Shown here in pieces: positions 18,166 through 26,432 of a stretch of DNA of 51,020 nt; position 1 is the stretch's first letter, and each line of letters begins with the position of its first letter. The notes under the pieces are model-generated. The model was not told the DNA's origin and did no database searches. It worked only from the letters and a program-made list of their open reading frames with translations. The position numbers were made by a program, and so were the translations under genes. The DNA comes from an uncultured Burkholderiaceae bacterium (GTDB lineage Bacteria > Pseudomonadota > Gammaproteobacteria > Burkholderiales > Burkholderiaceae_B), in the NCBI GenBank assembly GCA_937888805.1, contig CALBEY010000102.1:1-51020 (forward strand), given 5' to 3'.

Positions 18166-19307
18166 GCGGTTTTTGTGTCAGTGGCGTCGCAATGGGCTTT
18201 GAGGACCGCTTGCACCGCATCAGCCGGTGCGCTGCGAACGATGACTTGACCAATTTTGGGCATCAGAACAAATTTGATTTCGCCGGCTTGGGTTTTTTTA
18301 TCGCCGCGCATCAGCGTCATCCATTGTTCAAAACCGTTAAGCGCTGGTGCCGCGGTCGGGCAGCCGATGGCATGCACCACGTTTTTGACGCGAGTCACAG
18401 AAGTGCTTGGCAGGTCGCAGACTTTTTCTGACAGTGCTGCGGCTAGGACCATACCGCAACCGACGGCTTCACCATGCAGCCACTGGCCGTACCCCATCCC
18501 GGCTTCGATGGCGTGGCCAAACGTATGACCAAGGTTGAGAATCGCGCGCAAGCCACCTTCGCGCTCATCTTGAGACACCACTTCGGCCTTGAATTCACAA
18601 GACTGACGGATGGCTTGTGTGAGCAGGGCGGGGTCGCGGGCGCGCAAGCCTTGGGCATTGTCTTCGCACCACTTAAAAAAGTCACCATCCATGATCAAGC
18701 CGTACTTGACGACTTCAGCCAAGCCAGCGCTGATTTCACGGTCGGGCAAGCTCGTTAGCACGTTGGTGTCGATTTCCACGGCGATGGGTTGATAAAAGGC
18801 ACCAATCATATTTTTACCCAAGGGGTGGTTAACCGCGGTTTTACCGCCCACTGATGAGTCGACTTGGGCCAGTAGAGTTGTTGGTACTTGGACAAAACGG
18901 ATACCACGCATGTAAACCGATGCCGCAAAGCCGGCCATGTCACCAATCACGCCGCCACCGAGTGCCACGATGACGGCACGACGATCGAGTTGCTTGCCCA
19001 ACATGTGATCAAAAATCAGATTCAGGGTTGTGAGGTCTTTGTGTGCCTCACCATCGGGGAGCTCAACAACGCTTATTGGCACCGTTAACTGACTCAAGGC
19101 TTTTTTAACCAGCGCGCCAAACAAAGCGAAGACGGTTGGATTGGTAACGATGACCACCGCGGTGGTGTCTGCTGGCAGGCTCTCGGCCAGATGCGTCAGA
19201 CGCCCAGCACCGATGTGGATGGGGTATCGCCCACCGGCTGTGTCGACGGTCACCACGTGCTTGGTGTTGGTTGCGTTGGCCGCGGGGGCTGCTTGGTTAT
19301 TGCTCAT
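18162..19307 (-). CDS. aroB: 3-dehydroquinate synthase
   Basis: A 381-residue NAD- and metal-dependent enzyme (EC 4.2.3.4) that cyclises DAHP to 3-dehydroquinate, the second step of the shikimate pathway. Motifs: [22 protein letters not shown] shown here as [14 protein letters not shown] (NAD binding), [20 protein letters not shown] cut to [16 protein letters not shown], and the metal ligands in [12 protein letters not shown] and [11 protein letters not shown]. The N-terminus carries about 15 extra residues rich in Ala and Asn before the conserved [14 protein letters not shown], so a start slightly downstream is possible. The gene overlaps aroK by 11 bases and dgt by 4, indicating a coupled operon. 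Confidence 0.97.
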   Translation of the reverse strand: MSNNQAAPAANATNTKHVVTVDTAGGRYPIHIGAGRLTHLAESLPADTTAVVIVTNPTVFALFGALVKKALSQLTVPISVVELPDGEAHKDLTTLNLIFDHMLGKQLDRRAVIVALGGGVIGDMAGFAASVYMRGIRFVQVPTTLLAQVDSSVGGKTAVNHPLGKNMIGAFYQPIAVEIDTNVLTSLPDREISAGLAEVVKYGLIMDGDFFKWCEDNAQGLRARDPALLTQAIRQSCEFKAEVVSQDEREGGLRAILNLGHTFGHAIEAGMGYGQWLHGEAVGCGMVLAAALSEKVCDLPSTSVTRVKNVVHAIGCPTAAPALNGFEQWMTLMRGDKKTQAGEIKFVLMPKIGQVIVRSAPADAVQAVLKAHCDATDTKTA

Positions 19308-19836
19308 TCATGGTCCTAGCGCTGGCAATGAGTTGGATGATTTTTTGTACCACGGATGTGATGCTGCCTGTACCGGTTTCGATGGTGATGTCGGCAATAG
19401 ACTCGTATAAAGGGGCTCTGGTGGTCAGCAGCTCGGTCAGGCGCCTTTTGGGATCGGCGCCAACCAACAAAGGTCGACCACGGTCGCGACTGGTGCGGCG
19501 GTGCAAATCTTCAACCGAAGCTTTTAAGTAAATGACACGCCCGCCCGCTGACAGCAATTGTCTGTTTTTCTCAGACAGAATGGCGCCACCGCCAGTGGCC
19601 AGCAAGATACTGTCTTGTGCCAAAACCTCTTCTAAGACGGCAGTTTCGCGCTTACGAAATCCCGGTTCACCCTCAATTTCAAAGATGACGGGGATCTTTA
19701 CGCCACAGCGTTGCTCGATTTGATGGTCAAGGTCAACAAACGGTTTTTGCAATAGGCGTGCGAGGTTCTTGCCAATGGTCGTCTTGCCCGAGCCCGGCAT
19801 GCCAATCAAGATGATCGTTGAAGTGTGGCTTTTCAT
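19297..19836 (-). CDS. aroK: Shikimate kinase
   Basis: A 179-residue P-loop kinase (EC 2.7.1.71) that phosphorylates shikimate at the 3-OH with ATP. Walker A is GMPGSGKTTIGKNLA (residues 13-27). Shikimate-binding and core motifs are FVDLDHQIEQRCG, FRKRETAVLEEV, and LATGGGAIL. The lid region follows as RRTSRDRGRPLL. It is first in aroK-aroB-dgt. In many Beta- and Gammaproteobacteria pilMNOPQ lies directly upstream of aroK, with mrcA divergent on the far side. Here only 48 bases separate aroK from divergent mrcA. Confidence 0.96.
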   Translation of the reverse strand: MKSHTSTIILIGMPGSGKTTIGKNLARLLQKPFVDLDHQIEQRCGVKIPVIFEIEGEPGFRKRETAVLEEVLAQDSILLATGGGAILSEKNRQLLSAGGRVIYLKASVEDLHRRTSRDRGRPLLVGADPKRRLTELLTTRAPLYESIADITIETGTGSITSVVQKIIQLIASARTMNEQ

Positions 19837-19884
19837 GGCTTTATTATCCCATTGGTCGCTTCAGCGGCGTAAAATTCATCACTT

Positions 19885-22308
19885 ATGAGTAAAAATTCTT
19901 CGCGTGGGCGCGATCAAGCCCCTTCTTCGTCGGCTACAGGCAGTCCTTGGATTGTCCGTCTGTTCTTGAAACTTTTTGTTTTAGGCGCGGGATTGACAGC
20001 GAGTGCTGTTCTGTTGGTGGTCATTGCCCTGTCAATTGCTTGGCCCAATTTGCCTGACTTATCGGCCATGACCGACTATCGGCCGAGGGTGCCTTTGCGT
20101 GTCTTCACAGCCGATAAGATTCTGATCGGCGAGTTTGGAGAAGAGCGACGCAACGTGTTGCGCTTTAATGAGTTTCCGGATGTGTTGAAGTCGGCCATTC
20201 TCTCTGCCGAAGACGATCGGTTCTACCAACACGGTGGTATCGACTGGTTAGGGGTGGGCCGAGCGGGTTTGGCCAATTTGACCGCCATGGCCAAGACCCA
20301 AGGGGCAAGCACCATCACCATGCAGGTGGCTCGAAATTTCTATCTGTCGTCTGAGAAAACCTTTACCCGAAAGTTTTATGAGCTGCTCTTAACTTACAAA
20401 ATTGAATCCAGCCTGAGTAAGGATCAGATTTTTGAGTTGTACTTGAATCAAATTTACCTGGGCCGCCGCGCCTACGGTTTTGCGGCGGCAGCGCGAACCT
20501 ACTTTGGTAAGCCAGTTCAAGAACTCACAGTGGCTCAAGCGGCGATGTTGGCAGGCATCCCCAAGGCCCCATCAAGGTTCAACCCGATCAGTAATATGCC
20601 ACGTGCGGTGGCACGCCAGCAATATGTATTGGGTCGAATGCGTTCGCTTGGCTATATCACCGAGCCAGAGTATCAGGCTGCGTTGAAAGAGCCGATGATT
20701 TTGAAGTCGGGCAAGGGCACAGTAGCAGGTGGTTACGCCGTGCACGGCGAATACGCCGCTGAGTTGGCCCGGCAGTTGTTGTTTACGATCTATGACGACG
20801 AAATTTACTCGCGAGGACTAAACGTCTACACCACGGTAGAGTCCAAAGACCAAGAATGGGCTTGGCAGTCGCTTAGAGACGGTGTGATGCAATACACCCG
20901 GCGCGCGCCCTATCCCGGGCCGATTGCGCAGCGTGAGCTGCCAAACGGGCTGGAAAAGGATCTTGCGCAATTTGATATTTTTATCGATGAAGTGCTCGAG
21001 GAATTTCCAGATACCGTCGGCTTTAAAACAGGCCTGGTTTTAAAAGCCAGCCCCAAATCAGTCACCGTGGCGCGGTCTGGTGAAGAGATCATCACCATTG
21101 ACGATAAGAAAATCTTGGCTATCGTCGCCCGCTCGTTAAATCCGAAAGCCAGTGAGGCAACGCGGATTCGTCGTGGGTCGGTGGTGACGCTCAATCAACT
21201 GCCCGATGGTAAGTGGGAAATATTGAACATCCCAGAGGTGCAGGCGGCCATGATTTCGATGACGCCGCAAGACGGGGCGATAAAGTCGATGGTTGGTGGA
21301 TTGGATTTTTTCCGAGGTAAATTCAATCGCGTAACGCAAGCTTGGCGCCAGCCGGGCTCGTCGTTTAAACCTTTTATCTATGCGGCTGCGCTTGAACGAG
21401 GCATGGCTCCCACCACGCTGGTCTCCGACATGCCGTTTGAGTTAACGGCTGAGCAAACTGGATCGGGTGAGCCGTGGAACCCTAAAAATTACGGTGATAC
21501 GTATGATGAGTCCTTGAGCATGCGTGAGGCATTGTCTAAGTCGCGAAATATGGTGTCGATTCGGATTCTGCAAGCGATCAGTCCTCAGTACGTGCAAGAC
21601 TACATCACCCGCTTTGGCTTTCAAGCTGAAAAACATCCGCCGTTCTTACCCATGGCACTCGGTTCGGGTGCTGTCACACCGCTGCAGATGGCGGCTGGAT
21701 TTTCTGTATTTGCCAATGGTGGATATCGCGTGACCCCTTTTCTGATTGATTATGTGACCGACTCAGAGGGTAACGTTTTGATGCGTGCCAATCCTACAGT
21801 GGCCGGTGATGTCAGCGCTCGCGTGATTGATGCCCGAACGGCCTACGTCATGGACGACATGCTCAGGGGGGTGGCGCGTTCAGGCACGGCAGCAAGAGCG
21901 AGTCGTGAGCTCAAGCGTGGGGACTTGGCTGGTAAAACGGGCACCACCAACGCGTCAGTCGATGCCTGGTTTGCAGGCTACACCCCTCGCTTGGTAGGGG
22001 TTGCCTGGGTTGGCTTTGATCAACCGGCCACGCTTGGCAGTCGTGAGACCGGGGGTGGTGCTGCTTTGCCCATTTGGATGGGTTACATGCAAAAGGCGCT
22101 TGAGCGCTTTCCCGAAGAGCAGCGCCAACCGCCACCAAGCGGCTTGATGGTAGACGGTGAGGCCATGTTCTTTGCTGAGTATCCACCAGAAGAAGCGATT
22201 TCTCGGGTGGGCCTCGATGAAAAGAAAGAGTCTATTGAGGCGTTGCTGGATTCGCTAACGGGTGCTGGTGACAGCCAAGGCAGCGCCCAGACAGCGACCA
22301 CCAATTGA
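19885..22308 (+). CDS. mrcA: Penicillin-binding protein 1A (bifunctional class A PBP)
   Basis: An 807-residue peptidoglycan synthase anchored by one N-terminal helix (about residues 29-53). The glycosyltransferase domain holds the catalytic Glu motif AILSAEDDRFYQHGG and GASTITMQVARNFYLS. A central OB-like insert follows. The transpeptidase domain has the active-site Ser in RQPGSSFKPFIYAAAL, the SxN box in LSKSRNMVS, and the KTG box in AGKTGTTNASVDAWFAG. The tail is Asp/Glu/Ser rich. It polymerises and crosslinks glycan strands in the periplasm and is a beta-lactam target. It is divergent from aroK and converges with cyaY. Confidence 0.97.
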   Translation: MSKNSSRGRDQAPSSSATGSPWIVRLFLKLFVLGAGLTASAVLLVVIALSIAWPNLPDLSAMTDYRPRVPLRVFTADKILIGEFGEERRNVLRFNEFPDVLKSAILSAEDDRFYQHGGIDWLGVGRAGLANLTAMAKTQGASTITMQVARNFYLSSEKTFTRKFYELLLTYKIESSLSKDQIFELYLNQIYLGRRAYGFAAAARTYFGKPVQELTVAQAAMLAGIPKAPSRFNPISNMPRAVARQQYVLGRMRSLGYITEPEYQAALKEPMILKSGKGTVAGGYAVHGEYAAELARQLLFTIYDDEIYSRGLNVYTTVESKDQEWAWQSLRDGVMQYTRRAPYPGPIAQRELPNGLEKDLAQFDIFIDEVLEEFPDTVGFKTGLVLKASPKSVTVARSGEEIITIDDKKILAIVARSLNPKASEATRIRRGSVVTLNQLPDGKWEILNIPEVQAAMISMTPQDGAIKSMVGGLDFFRGKFNRVTQAWRQPGSSFKPFIYAAALERGMAPTTLVSDMPFELTAEQTGSGEPWNPKNYGDTYDESLSMREALSKSRNMVSIRILQAISPQYVQDYITRFGFQAEKHPPFLPMALGSGAVTPLQMAAGFSVFANGGYRVTPFLIDYVTDSEGNVLMRANPTVAGDVSARVIDARTAYVMDDMLRGVARSGTAARASRELKRGDLAGKTGTTNASVDAWFAGYTPRLVGVAWVGFDQPATLGSRETGGGAALPIWMGYMQKALERFPEEQRQPPPSGLMVDGEAMFFAEYPPEEAISRVGLDEKKESIEALLDSLTGAGDSQGSAQTATTN

Positions 22309-22319
22309 TGTGTGATGAA

Positions 22320-22649
22320 TCAGATGTTGACAGTGACCTTCTGGCCAGTGACCTCAGAGAAAATCGCCGTCAGCGCGTCATGCAGGTCTGGGCCGCCGCG
22401 AGTGTTTTTCCAATGCTTGCCGTCAAAGCCGTAGTGAAATCCGCCGCTTGGTGCCGCAACCCAGATTTCTTGCAAAGGGGCTTGGCTATTTATCACCACT
22501 GGGATGCTGTTCTCAAAAAGCATATTGAGCACATTGGCTTCACGTCTGGTGTCGATGTCAACGTCGAGCACCTCGTACCAATGGTCGGCATGTGTTTCAA
22601 TCGCATCAAGGATTTGTCTGACCCGTTCGTCAAATTCGGTTTCTGTCAT
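22320..22649 (-). CDS. cyaY: Frataxin-like iron-sulfur cluster assembly protein CyaY
   Basis: A 109-residue bacterial frataxin that binds iron and modulates IscS-driven Fe-S cluster assembly. MTETEFDERVRQILDAIE is the typical acidic first helix. The beta-sheet follows with VLNMLFENSIPVVINSQAP and EIWVAAPSGGFHYGFDG, the latter containing the conserved surface around Trp. An in-frame opening extends 17 codons further upstream to 22700, but the Met at 22649 fits the family start, has AGGA eight to nine bases upstream, and leaves room for the divergent lptM ribosome-binding site. The two divergent start codons lie only 31 bases apart. Confidence 0.94.
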   Translation of the reverse strand: MTETEFDERVRQILDAIETHADHWYEVLDVDIDTRREANVLNMLFENSIPVVINSQAPLQEIWVAAPSGGFHYGFDGKHWKNTRGGPDLHDALTAIFSEVTGQKVTVNI

Positions 22650-22680
22650 TATTTTGTCCTGTTGTTCTCTGGAGCTGCTT

Positions 22681-22935
22681 GTGGTCAACGTTGTCTTCAT
22701 TTCATATCGCGTCCGTCAACGCGTGCTTTTCAGTTTAATGACCGTGCTGCTTAGCGTTTTGGCGCTTGTGGGTTGTGGTTATAAGGGGCCTTTGTATTTG
22801 CCGCCACCGCCTGATACTTTAGGCCAGCAAGCCCCTCAAAGCAATCTCAGTTCGCCAGGAGACACTCTCCCGACAGGGGATCCAACCGTACCCGCTAATC
22901 CTTCACTGGAACCTGCCCCAGTTGTTATTCAATAG
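22681..22935 (+). CDS. lptM: LPS-assembly lipoprotein LptM (YifL-type)
   Basis: A small lipoprotein of 84 residues. After a basic N-region and a hydrophobic stretch, the lipobox LALVGC places the lipidated residue at Cys32, followed at once by the family hallmark GYKGPLYLPPPP and a Pro-rich tail. LptM-type proteins help mature the outer-membrane LPS translocon LptDE. I chose GTG at 22681 because GGAG at 22671-22674 is six bases upstream and because it gives Arg residues ahead of the hydrophobic core. The ATG at 22738 would leave no charged N-region. lysA starts 13 bases after the stop. The cyaY / lptM-lysA arrangement is widespread in Beta- and Gammaproteobacteria. Confidence 0.88.
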   Translation: MVNVVFISYRVRQRVLFSLMTVLLSVLALVGCGYKGPLYLPPPPDTLGQQAPQSNLSSPGDTLPTGDPTVPANPSLEPAPVVIQ

Positions 22936-22948
22936 TGTCAACCTCTGA

Positions 22949-24256
22949 ATGTCGACCATGACCCCACAAACTGCCCAACAACCACCTTTGCCTGCGGGAC
23001 AGCCCCATTTTTATTATAAAGATGGTCAGTTGTATGCCGAGTCAGTGCCCTTGGCACACTTAGCCAAAACCTACGGTACACCGCTGTATGTGTATTCCCG
23101 AGCAGCATTACGGGCTGCTTGGCAAGGCTACGCCGATGCTATTGGCTCGCGCAAAGTGCTGGTTTGCTTCGGCATGAAGGCCAATTCGAACTTGGCCATC
23201 ATCGATGAGTTTGCCCGATTGGGTAGTGGCTTTGACATCGTGTCTGGTGGTGAATTGGCTCGAGTGTTGGCCGTGGGTGGCGATCCGAGCAAGGTGGTGT
23301 TTTCTGGGGTGGGTAAGCAAGTCTGGGAAATGGAGCAAGCCCTTTTAGCAGGGGTGAAGTGCTTTAACGTCGAGTCGGTGCCTGAGTTGCAACGACTGTC
23401 TGAAGTGGCGGTTCGAATGGGCAAGACAGCACCTGTTTCCTTGCGAGTCAACCCGGATGTGGATGCGCAAACTCACCCTTATATTTCCACTGGCTTGAAA
23501 GAAAACAAGTTTGGAATTGCCATTGAGGTTGCGCTAGCGGCTTATGCACAAGCCGCGCGCTTGCCTGGCCTGCGAGTGGTGGGCGTGGATTGTCACATTG
23601 GTTCGCAGATCACTGAGGTCAGCCCCTATTTGGACGCACTCGACAAGTTGCTTGACCTGATGGCGGCGCTCAAAAAAGAGGGCGTTGAGCTGGTTCATTT
23701 GGACCTTGGGGGCGGGCTTGGTATTCGCTATGACGACGAGACGCCGCTGGCACCCGCAACGCTGTTAACGGCTGTGTTCGAAAGGCTAGAGATGCGGGGC
23801 TTGGCGCACTTGCAATTGGTGCTCGAACCAGGGCGATCTTTGGTGGGCAATGCTGGCGTTCTTTTAACTGATGTTCAGTACATCAAGCACACCGAAGACC
23901 GTGACTTTGCGATTGTTGATGCGGGCATGAACGATCTGATGCGTCCAGCGCTTTACAACGCATGGCACGGTGTTTTACCGGTCTTGCTCAGTGATGTTGC
24001 CCCTATGGTCTACGAAGTGGTAGGCCCCGTCTGTGAGAGTGCCGATTGGTTGGCACACGATCGCCAACTTCGCATCAGTCAGGGTGATATTTTGGCGATT
24101 GAATCGGCTGGTGCTTACGGCTTTGTGATGGCGGGCCATTACAACTCGCGAGGCCGGCCGGCCGAGGTGTTGGTCGATGGTGCGAATTGGCACTTGATCC
24201 GCCAACGCGAGACCTTTGAGGACCTGATTCGCGGCGAGCAGATGCTGCCGCGCTAG
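22949..24256 (+). CDS. lysA: Diaminopimelate decarboxylase
   Basis: A 435-residue PLP enzyme of fold type III (EC 4.1.1.20) that makes L-lysine from meso-diaminopimelate. The PLP Lys lies in VLVCFGMKANSNLAII. The His that stacks on PLP is in GVDCHIGSQI, the phosphate-binding Gly run is HLDLGGGLGIRY, and EPGRSLVGNAG follows. The second subunit's active-site Cys motif is GPVCESADWLA. About 20 residues rich in Pro and Gln precede the conserved FYYKDGQLYAESV, and either Met at 22949 or 22958 could start translation. It lies directly behind lptM and converges with ung. Confidence 0.97.
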   Translation: MSTMTPQTAQQPPLPAGQPHFYYKDGQLYAESVPLAHLAKTYGTPLYVYSRAALRAAWQGYADAIGSRKVLVCFGMKANSNLAIIDEFARLGSGFDIVSGGELARVLAVGGDPSKVVFSGVGKQVWEMEQALLAGVKCFNVESVPELQRLSEVAVRMGKTAPVSLRVNPDVDAQTHPYISTGLKENKFGIAIEVALAAYAQAARLPGLRVVGVDCHIGSQITEVSPYLDALDKLLDLMAALKKEGVELVHLDLGGGLGIRYDDETPLAPATLLTAVFERLEMRGLAHLQLVLEPGRSLVGNAGVLLTDVQYIKHTEDRDFAIVDAGMNDLMRPALYNAWHGVLPVLLSDVAPMVYEVVGPVCESADWLAHDRQLRISQGDILAIESAGAYGFVMAGHYNSRGRPAEVLVDGANWHLIRQRETFEDLIRGEQMLPR

Positions 24257-24280
24257 TTTGTTGGCTCGCTGTTGTTGTTT

Positions 24281-25030
24281 TCACCAAACGATTGGGGTCA
24301 GCCCTTGCTTGGCGAGCCACAGGTTGGTGTCGCCAAAGTGCCCACAGCCGATAAAGGGTTTGGCACCACGCCGCGCTGACAATGGCGAAGGGTGATTGCA
24401 CTGCAGTGTCAGCCGAGGACCGATCACGGTTTTGGGTTTGATGGTGGCCGATGATTCAATCAAAGGCGCTAGGGCCTGGGCATGGTTGCCCCACAACAAG
24501 AATGCCACTGGTTGCGCTGACATAGCGACAGCCTTAATCAACTGCTCGGTAACGGCCTGCCAACCAAGTCGTGCGTGCGAAGCCGCTTGACCCGCCTTAA
24601 CCGTCAGTGTTGTGTTTAACAACAACACGCCTTGATGCGCCCAACGGCTCAAATCATTTGAGGGCTGTGTGCGCAATGGTGATTCGTGTAGTCGAGGGTC
24701 TCGTTCAATTTCTTGAAAGATATTGCGCAGGCTTGGTGGGCATTTAATGTGGTGATCAACAGAAAACGCCAACCCTTGCGCTTGATTGGGGCCATGGTAG
24801 GGGTCTTGACCCAAGATCACCACCTTGACGTCAGATAAGGGCGTCAAGCGCAAAGCGCGCCAAGGATCTGCTGGAAAAATCAACTCCCCCCGAGTAAGCG
24901 CTTGACCAATCGCCATGGTGATGTTGTTAAGCGCCGCCAGTGTATTGGGCGTACGCAGAGTGGCTGCCCAGTCAGGCGCTAGATCATCAATGGCCAATGC
25001 AGCGCGACAGGTGAGGGCATTGCCGGCCAT
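24281..25030 (-). CDS. ung: Uracil-DNA glycosylase, family 1
   Basis: A 249-residue base-excision repair enzyme that removes uracil from DNA. Diagnostic motifs are the water-activating loop VVILGQDPYHGPNQAQGLAF (shown in part as GQDPYHGP), the WAHQGVLLLNTTLTV segment, LLWGNHAQ, and the minor-groove intercalation loop HPSPLSARRG. The N-terminus is family-like from about residue 15. It is the last gene of a tightly packed minus-strand unit, starting five bases after the CitE-like gene. The link to that unit's other genes is probably packing rather than shared biochemistry. Confidence 0.96.
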   Translation of the reverse strand: MAGNALTCRAALAIDDLAPDWAATLRTPNTLAALNNITMAIGQALTRGELIFPADPWRALRLTPLSDVKVVILGQDPYHGPNQAQGLAFSVDHHIKCPPSLRNIFQEIERDPRLHESPLRTQPSNDLSRWAHQGVLLLNTTLTVKAGQAASHARLGWQAVTEQLIKAVAMSAQPVAFLLWGNHAQALAPLIESSATIKPKTVIGPRLTLQCNHPSPLSARRGAKPFIGCGHFGDTNLWLAKQGLTPIVW

Positions 25031-25035
25031 TGGTT

Positions 25036-25977
25036 TTAAGCGGGGGTGGCGGGTGTGATGACCTGACGTCTGGCGAGCCTGCCCTGCAAGGCATCATCGC
25101 GCGCAATCAGTTGTTTGGCTTGCATCACCACTGGTGCGTCAACCATGCGACCTTCAAACGTGCAGGCGGCTTGGCCAGCGGCCATGGCGGCGTCGAAGGT
25201 GGCCACCAGTGCACGCGCTCGCTCAACAGCCGAGGCCTCGGGGCTGAATGCCGCATTGGCGGCATCAACCTGAGAGGGGTGAATGCAAAAGGCCCCTTCA
25301 AAGCCCAACCGTGCGGCGCGCTGCACGGTCTGCCGAAACTTGTCTTGGTCGGCAAAGTCGGCCACCGAGCCCACAAACCCCAAGGGTACGATGCCAGCGC
25401 GTCGACAAGCAGCCACCACCATGACATTGGGTAGGTATAAGGTGTCTGTGTCGACGGCCATGCGCATCGATACCGCCAAGTCTTCTGCCCCCACAATCAT
25501 GCCGTAGAGTCGAGGGTGTGCCTGGGCAATCTCATCAAGACGCGCGAGCGCATCAGCGTCTTCGATCATGGCAATGAGTCGTGTGTGTCCGTTCGGTAGT
25601 TGCTTTTCTTGTTCGACTTCGTCAAGCACTTCGGCAACCGCTCGGATAAAGCCACCGTCAGGCACTTTTGGCAACGTTAGTGCCTTAATGTTGGGATGCA
25701 CGCAGCCTTCCAAATCTCGCACCAGCATACGCCATGGGCGATTGACCCGAACAATCACATCAAACCCTGCGTCACTGGCGCGAGTGGCCAATTCGCCAAT
25801 GTTGGCGCGGGTGGTGTCTTTGAGGTCTGGCGGGCAAGCGTCCTCGAGGTCAAGTTGAATCGCATCAGCGTTTCGTTTCAGGGCGCTGGTCAGGAACTTG
25901 TCGCTATTGGCTGGCACAAACAACATGGAGCGCCACGGGGCAAGACTGTTTTGGTTGTTAGCAATGTTTAGAGGCAT
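25036..25977 (-). CDS. CitE-like CoA-ester lyase (HpcH/HpaI aldolase family)
   Basis: A 313-residue TIM-barrel protein of the CitE/Mcl type. LFVPANSDKFLTSALKRNAD opens the family fold, followed by IQLDLEDACPP, VRVNRP, the metal-site segment LIAMIEDADAL, MIVGAEDLAVSMRM, and GFEGAFCIHPSQVDAAN. Such enzymes cleave or hydrolyse malyl-, methylmalyl-, citramalyl- or beta-hydroxy-acyl-CoA esters. No citD or citF accompanies it, so it is not the citrate-lyase complex subunit. Substrate is open. It lies two bases after the HIT gene and five bases before ung on the minus strand. Confidence 0.87.
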   Translation of the reverse strand: MPLNIANNQNSLAPWRSMLFVPANSDKFLTSALKRNADAIQLDLEDACPPDLKDTTRANIGELATRASDAGFDVIVRVNRPWRMLVRDLEGCVHPNIKALTLPKVPDGGFIRAVAEVLDEVEQEKQLPNGHTRLIAMIEDADALARLDEIAQAHPRLYGMIVGAEDLAVSMRMAVDTDTLYLPNVMVVAACRRAGIVPLGFVGSVADFADQDKFRQTVQRAARLGFEGAFCIHPSQVDAANAAFSPEASAVERARALVATFDAAMAAGQAACTFEGRMVDAPVVMQAKQLIARDDALQGRLARRQVITPATPA

Positions 25978-25979
25978 GA

Positions 25980-26432
25980 TTAGGAATAAAGACCATTGAG
26001 GTGGTTAATCAACGCGTCATGATACTCGGGAAGACGACGGGCTAATGATTTGCGGTGCGCGGCGCTTCGAGCTCTTTCGTCGGCCGATTGCGCTTTGGTT
26101 GACCAAATGGCGTCTGGGAAAGTTGGGTCGTTGTGCCAGCGTCCGATCACATGCCAATGCACGTGAGGCACTTGGTTGCCAAGACTGGCCACATTGATCT
26201 TGTCGGGGTTTAGGTGTTTTCTCATGATGGCCTCAACCTCGAACACCACGCCCATTAAGTCCGTGCGTTCAAGACGCGTCAGATCGCTCATCTCTTTGAC
26301 ATGTGCGTGCCAGATGATGCGGGTGAAGGCTGGGTAAACCGGGTCTTGGGCGTCGATGGCAAGCCAGTGTGGTCCAGCAAAGAGGACGGTTGATTGGTCA
26401 AGCCGGCACAACGGGCAGTCGATGGGATTCAT
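25980..26432 (-). CDS. HIT-family nucleotide hydrolase/transferase
   Basis: A 150-residue histidine-triad protein. Its triad reads HVHWHVIGRW (H-x-H-x-H) near residues 89-98, where the middle His attacks the alpha-phosphate of a nucleotide substrate. CPLC near the N-terminus (residues 6-9) may bind a metal. The wider pattern AFTRIIWHAHVKEMSDL is typical of the proteobacterial subgroup with the degenerate phosphate-binding strand. Its start overlaps the stop of the polyphosphate:AMP phosphotransferase gene by four bases. Substrate is unknown, though an adenine nucleotide derivative would fit the neighbour. Confidence 0.87.
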   Translation of the reverse strand: MNPIDCPLCRLDQSTVLFAGPHWLAIDAQDPVYPAFTRIIWHAHVKEMSDLTRLERTDLMGVVFEVEAIMRKHLNPDKINVASLGNQVPHVHWHVIGRWHNDPTFPDAIWSTKAQSADERARSAAHRKSLARRLPEYHDALINHLNGLYS

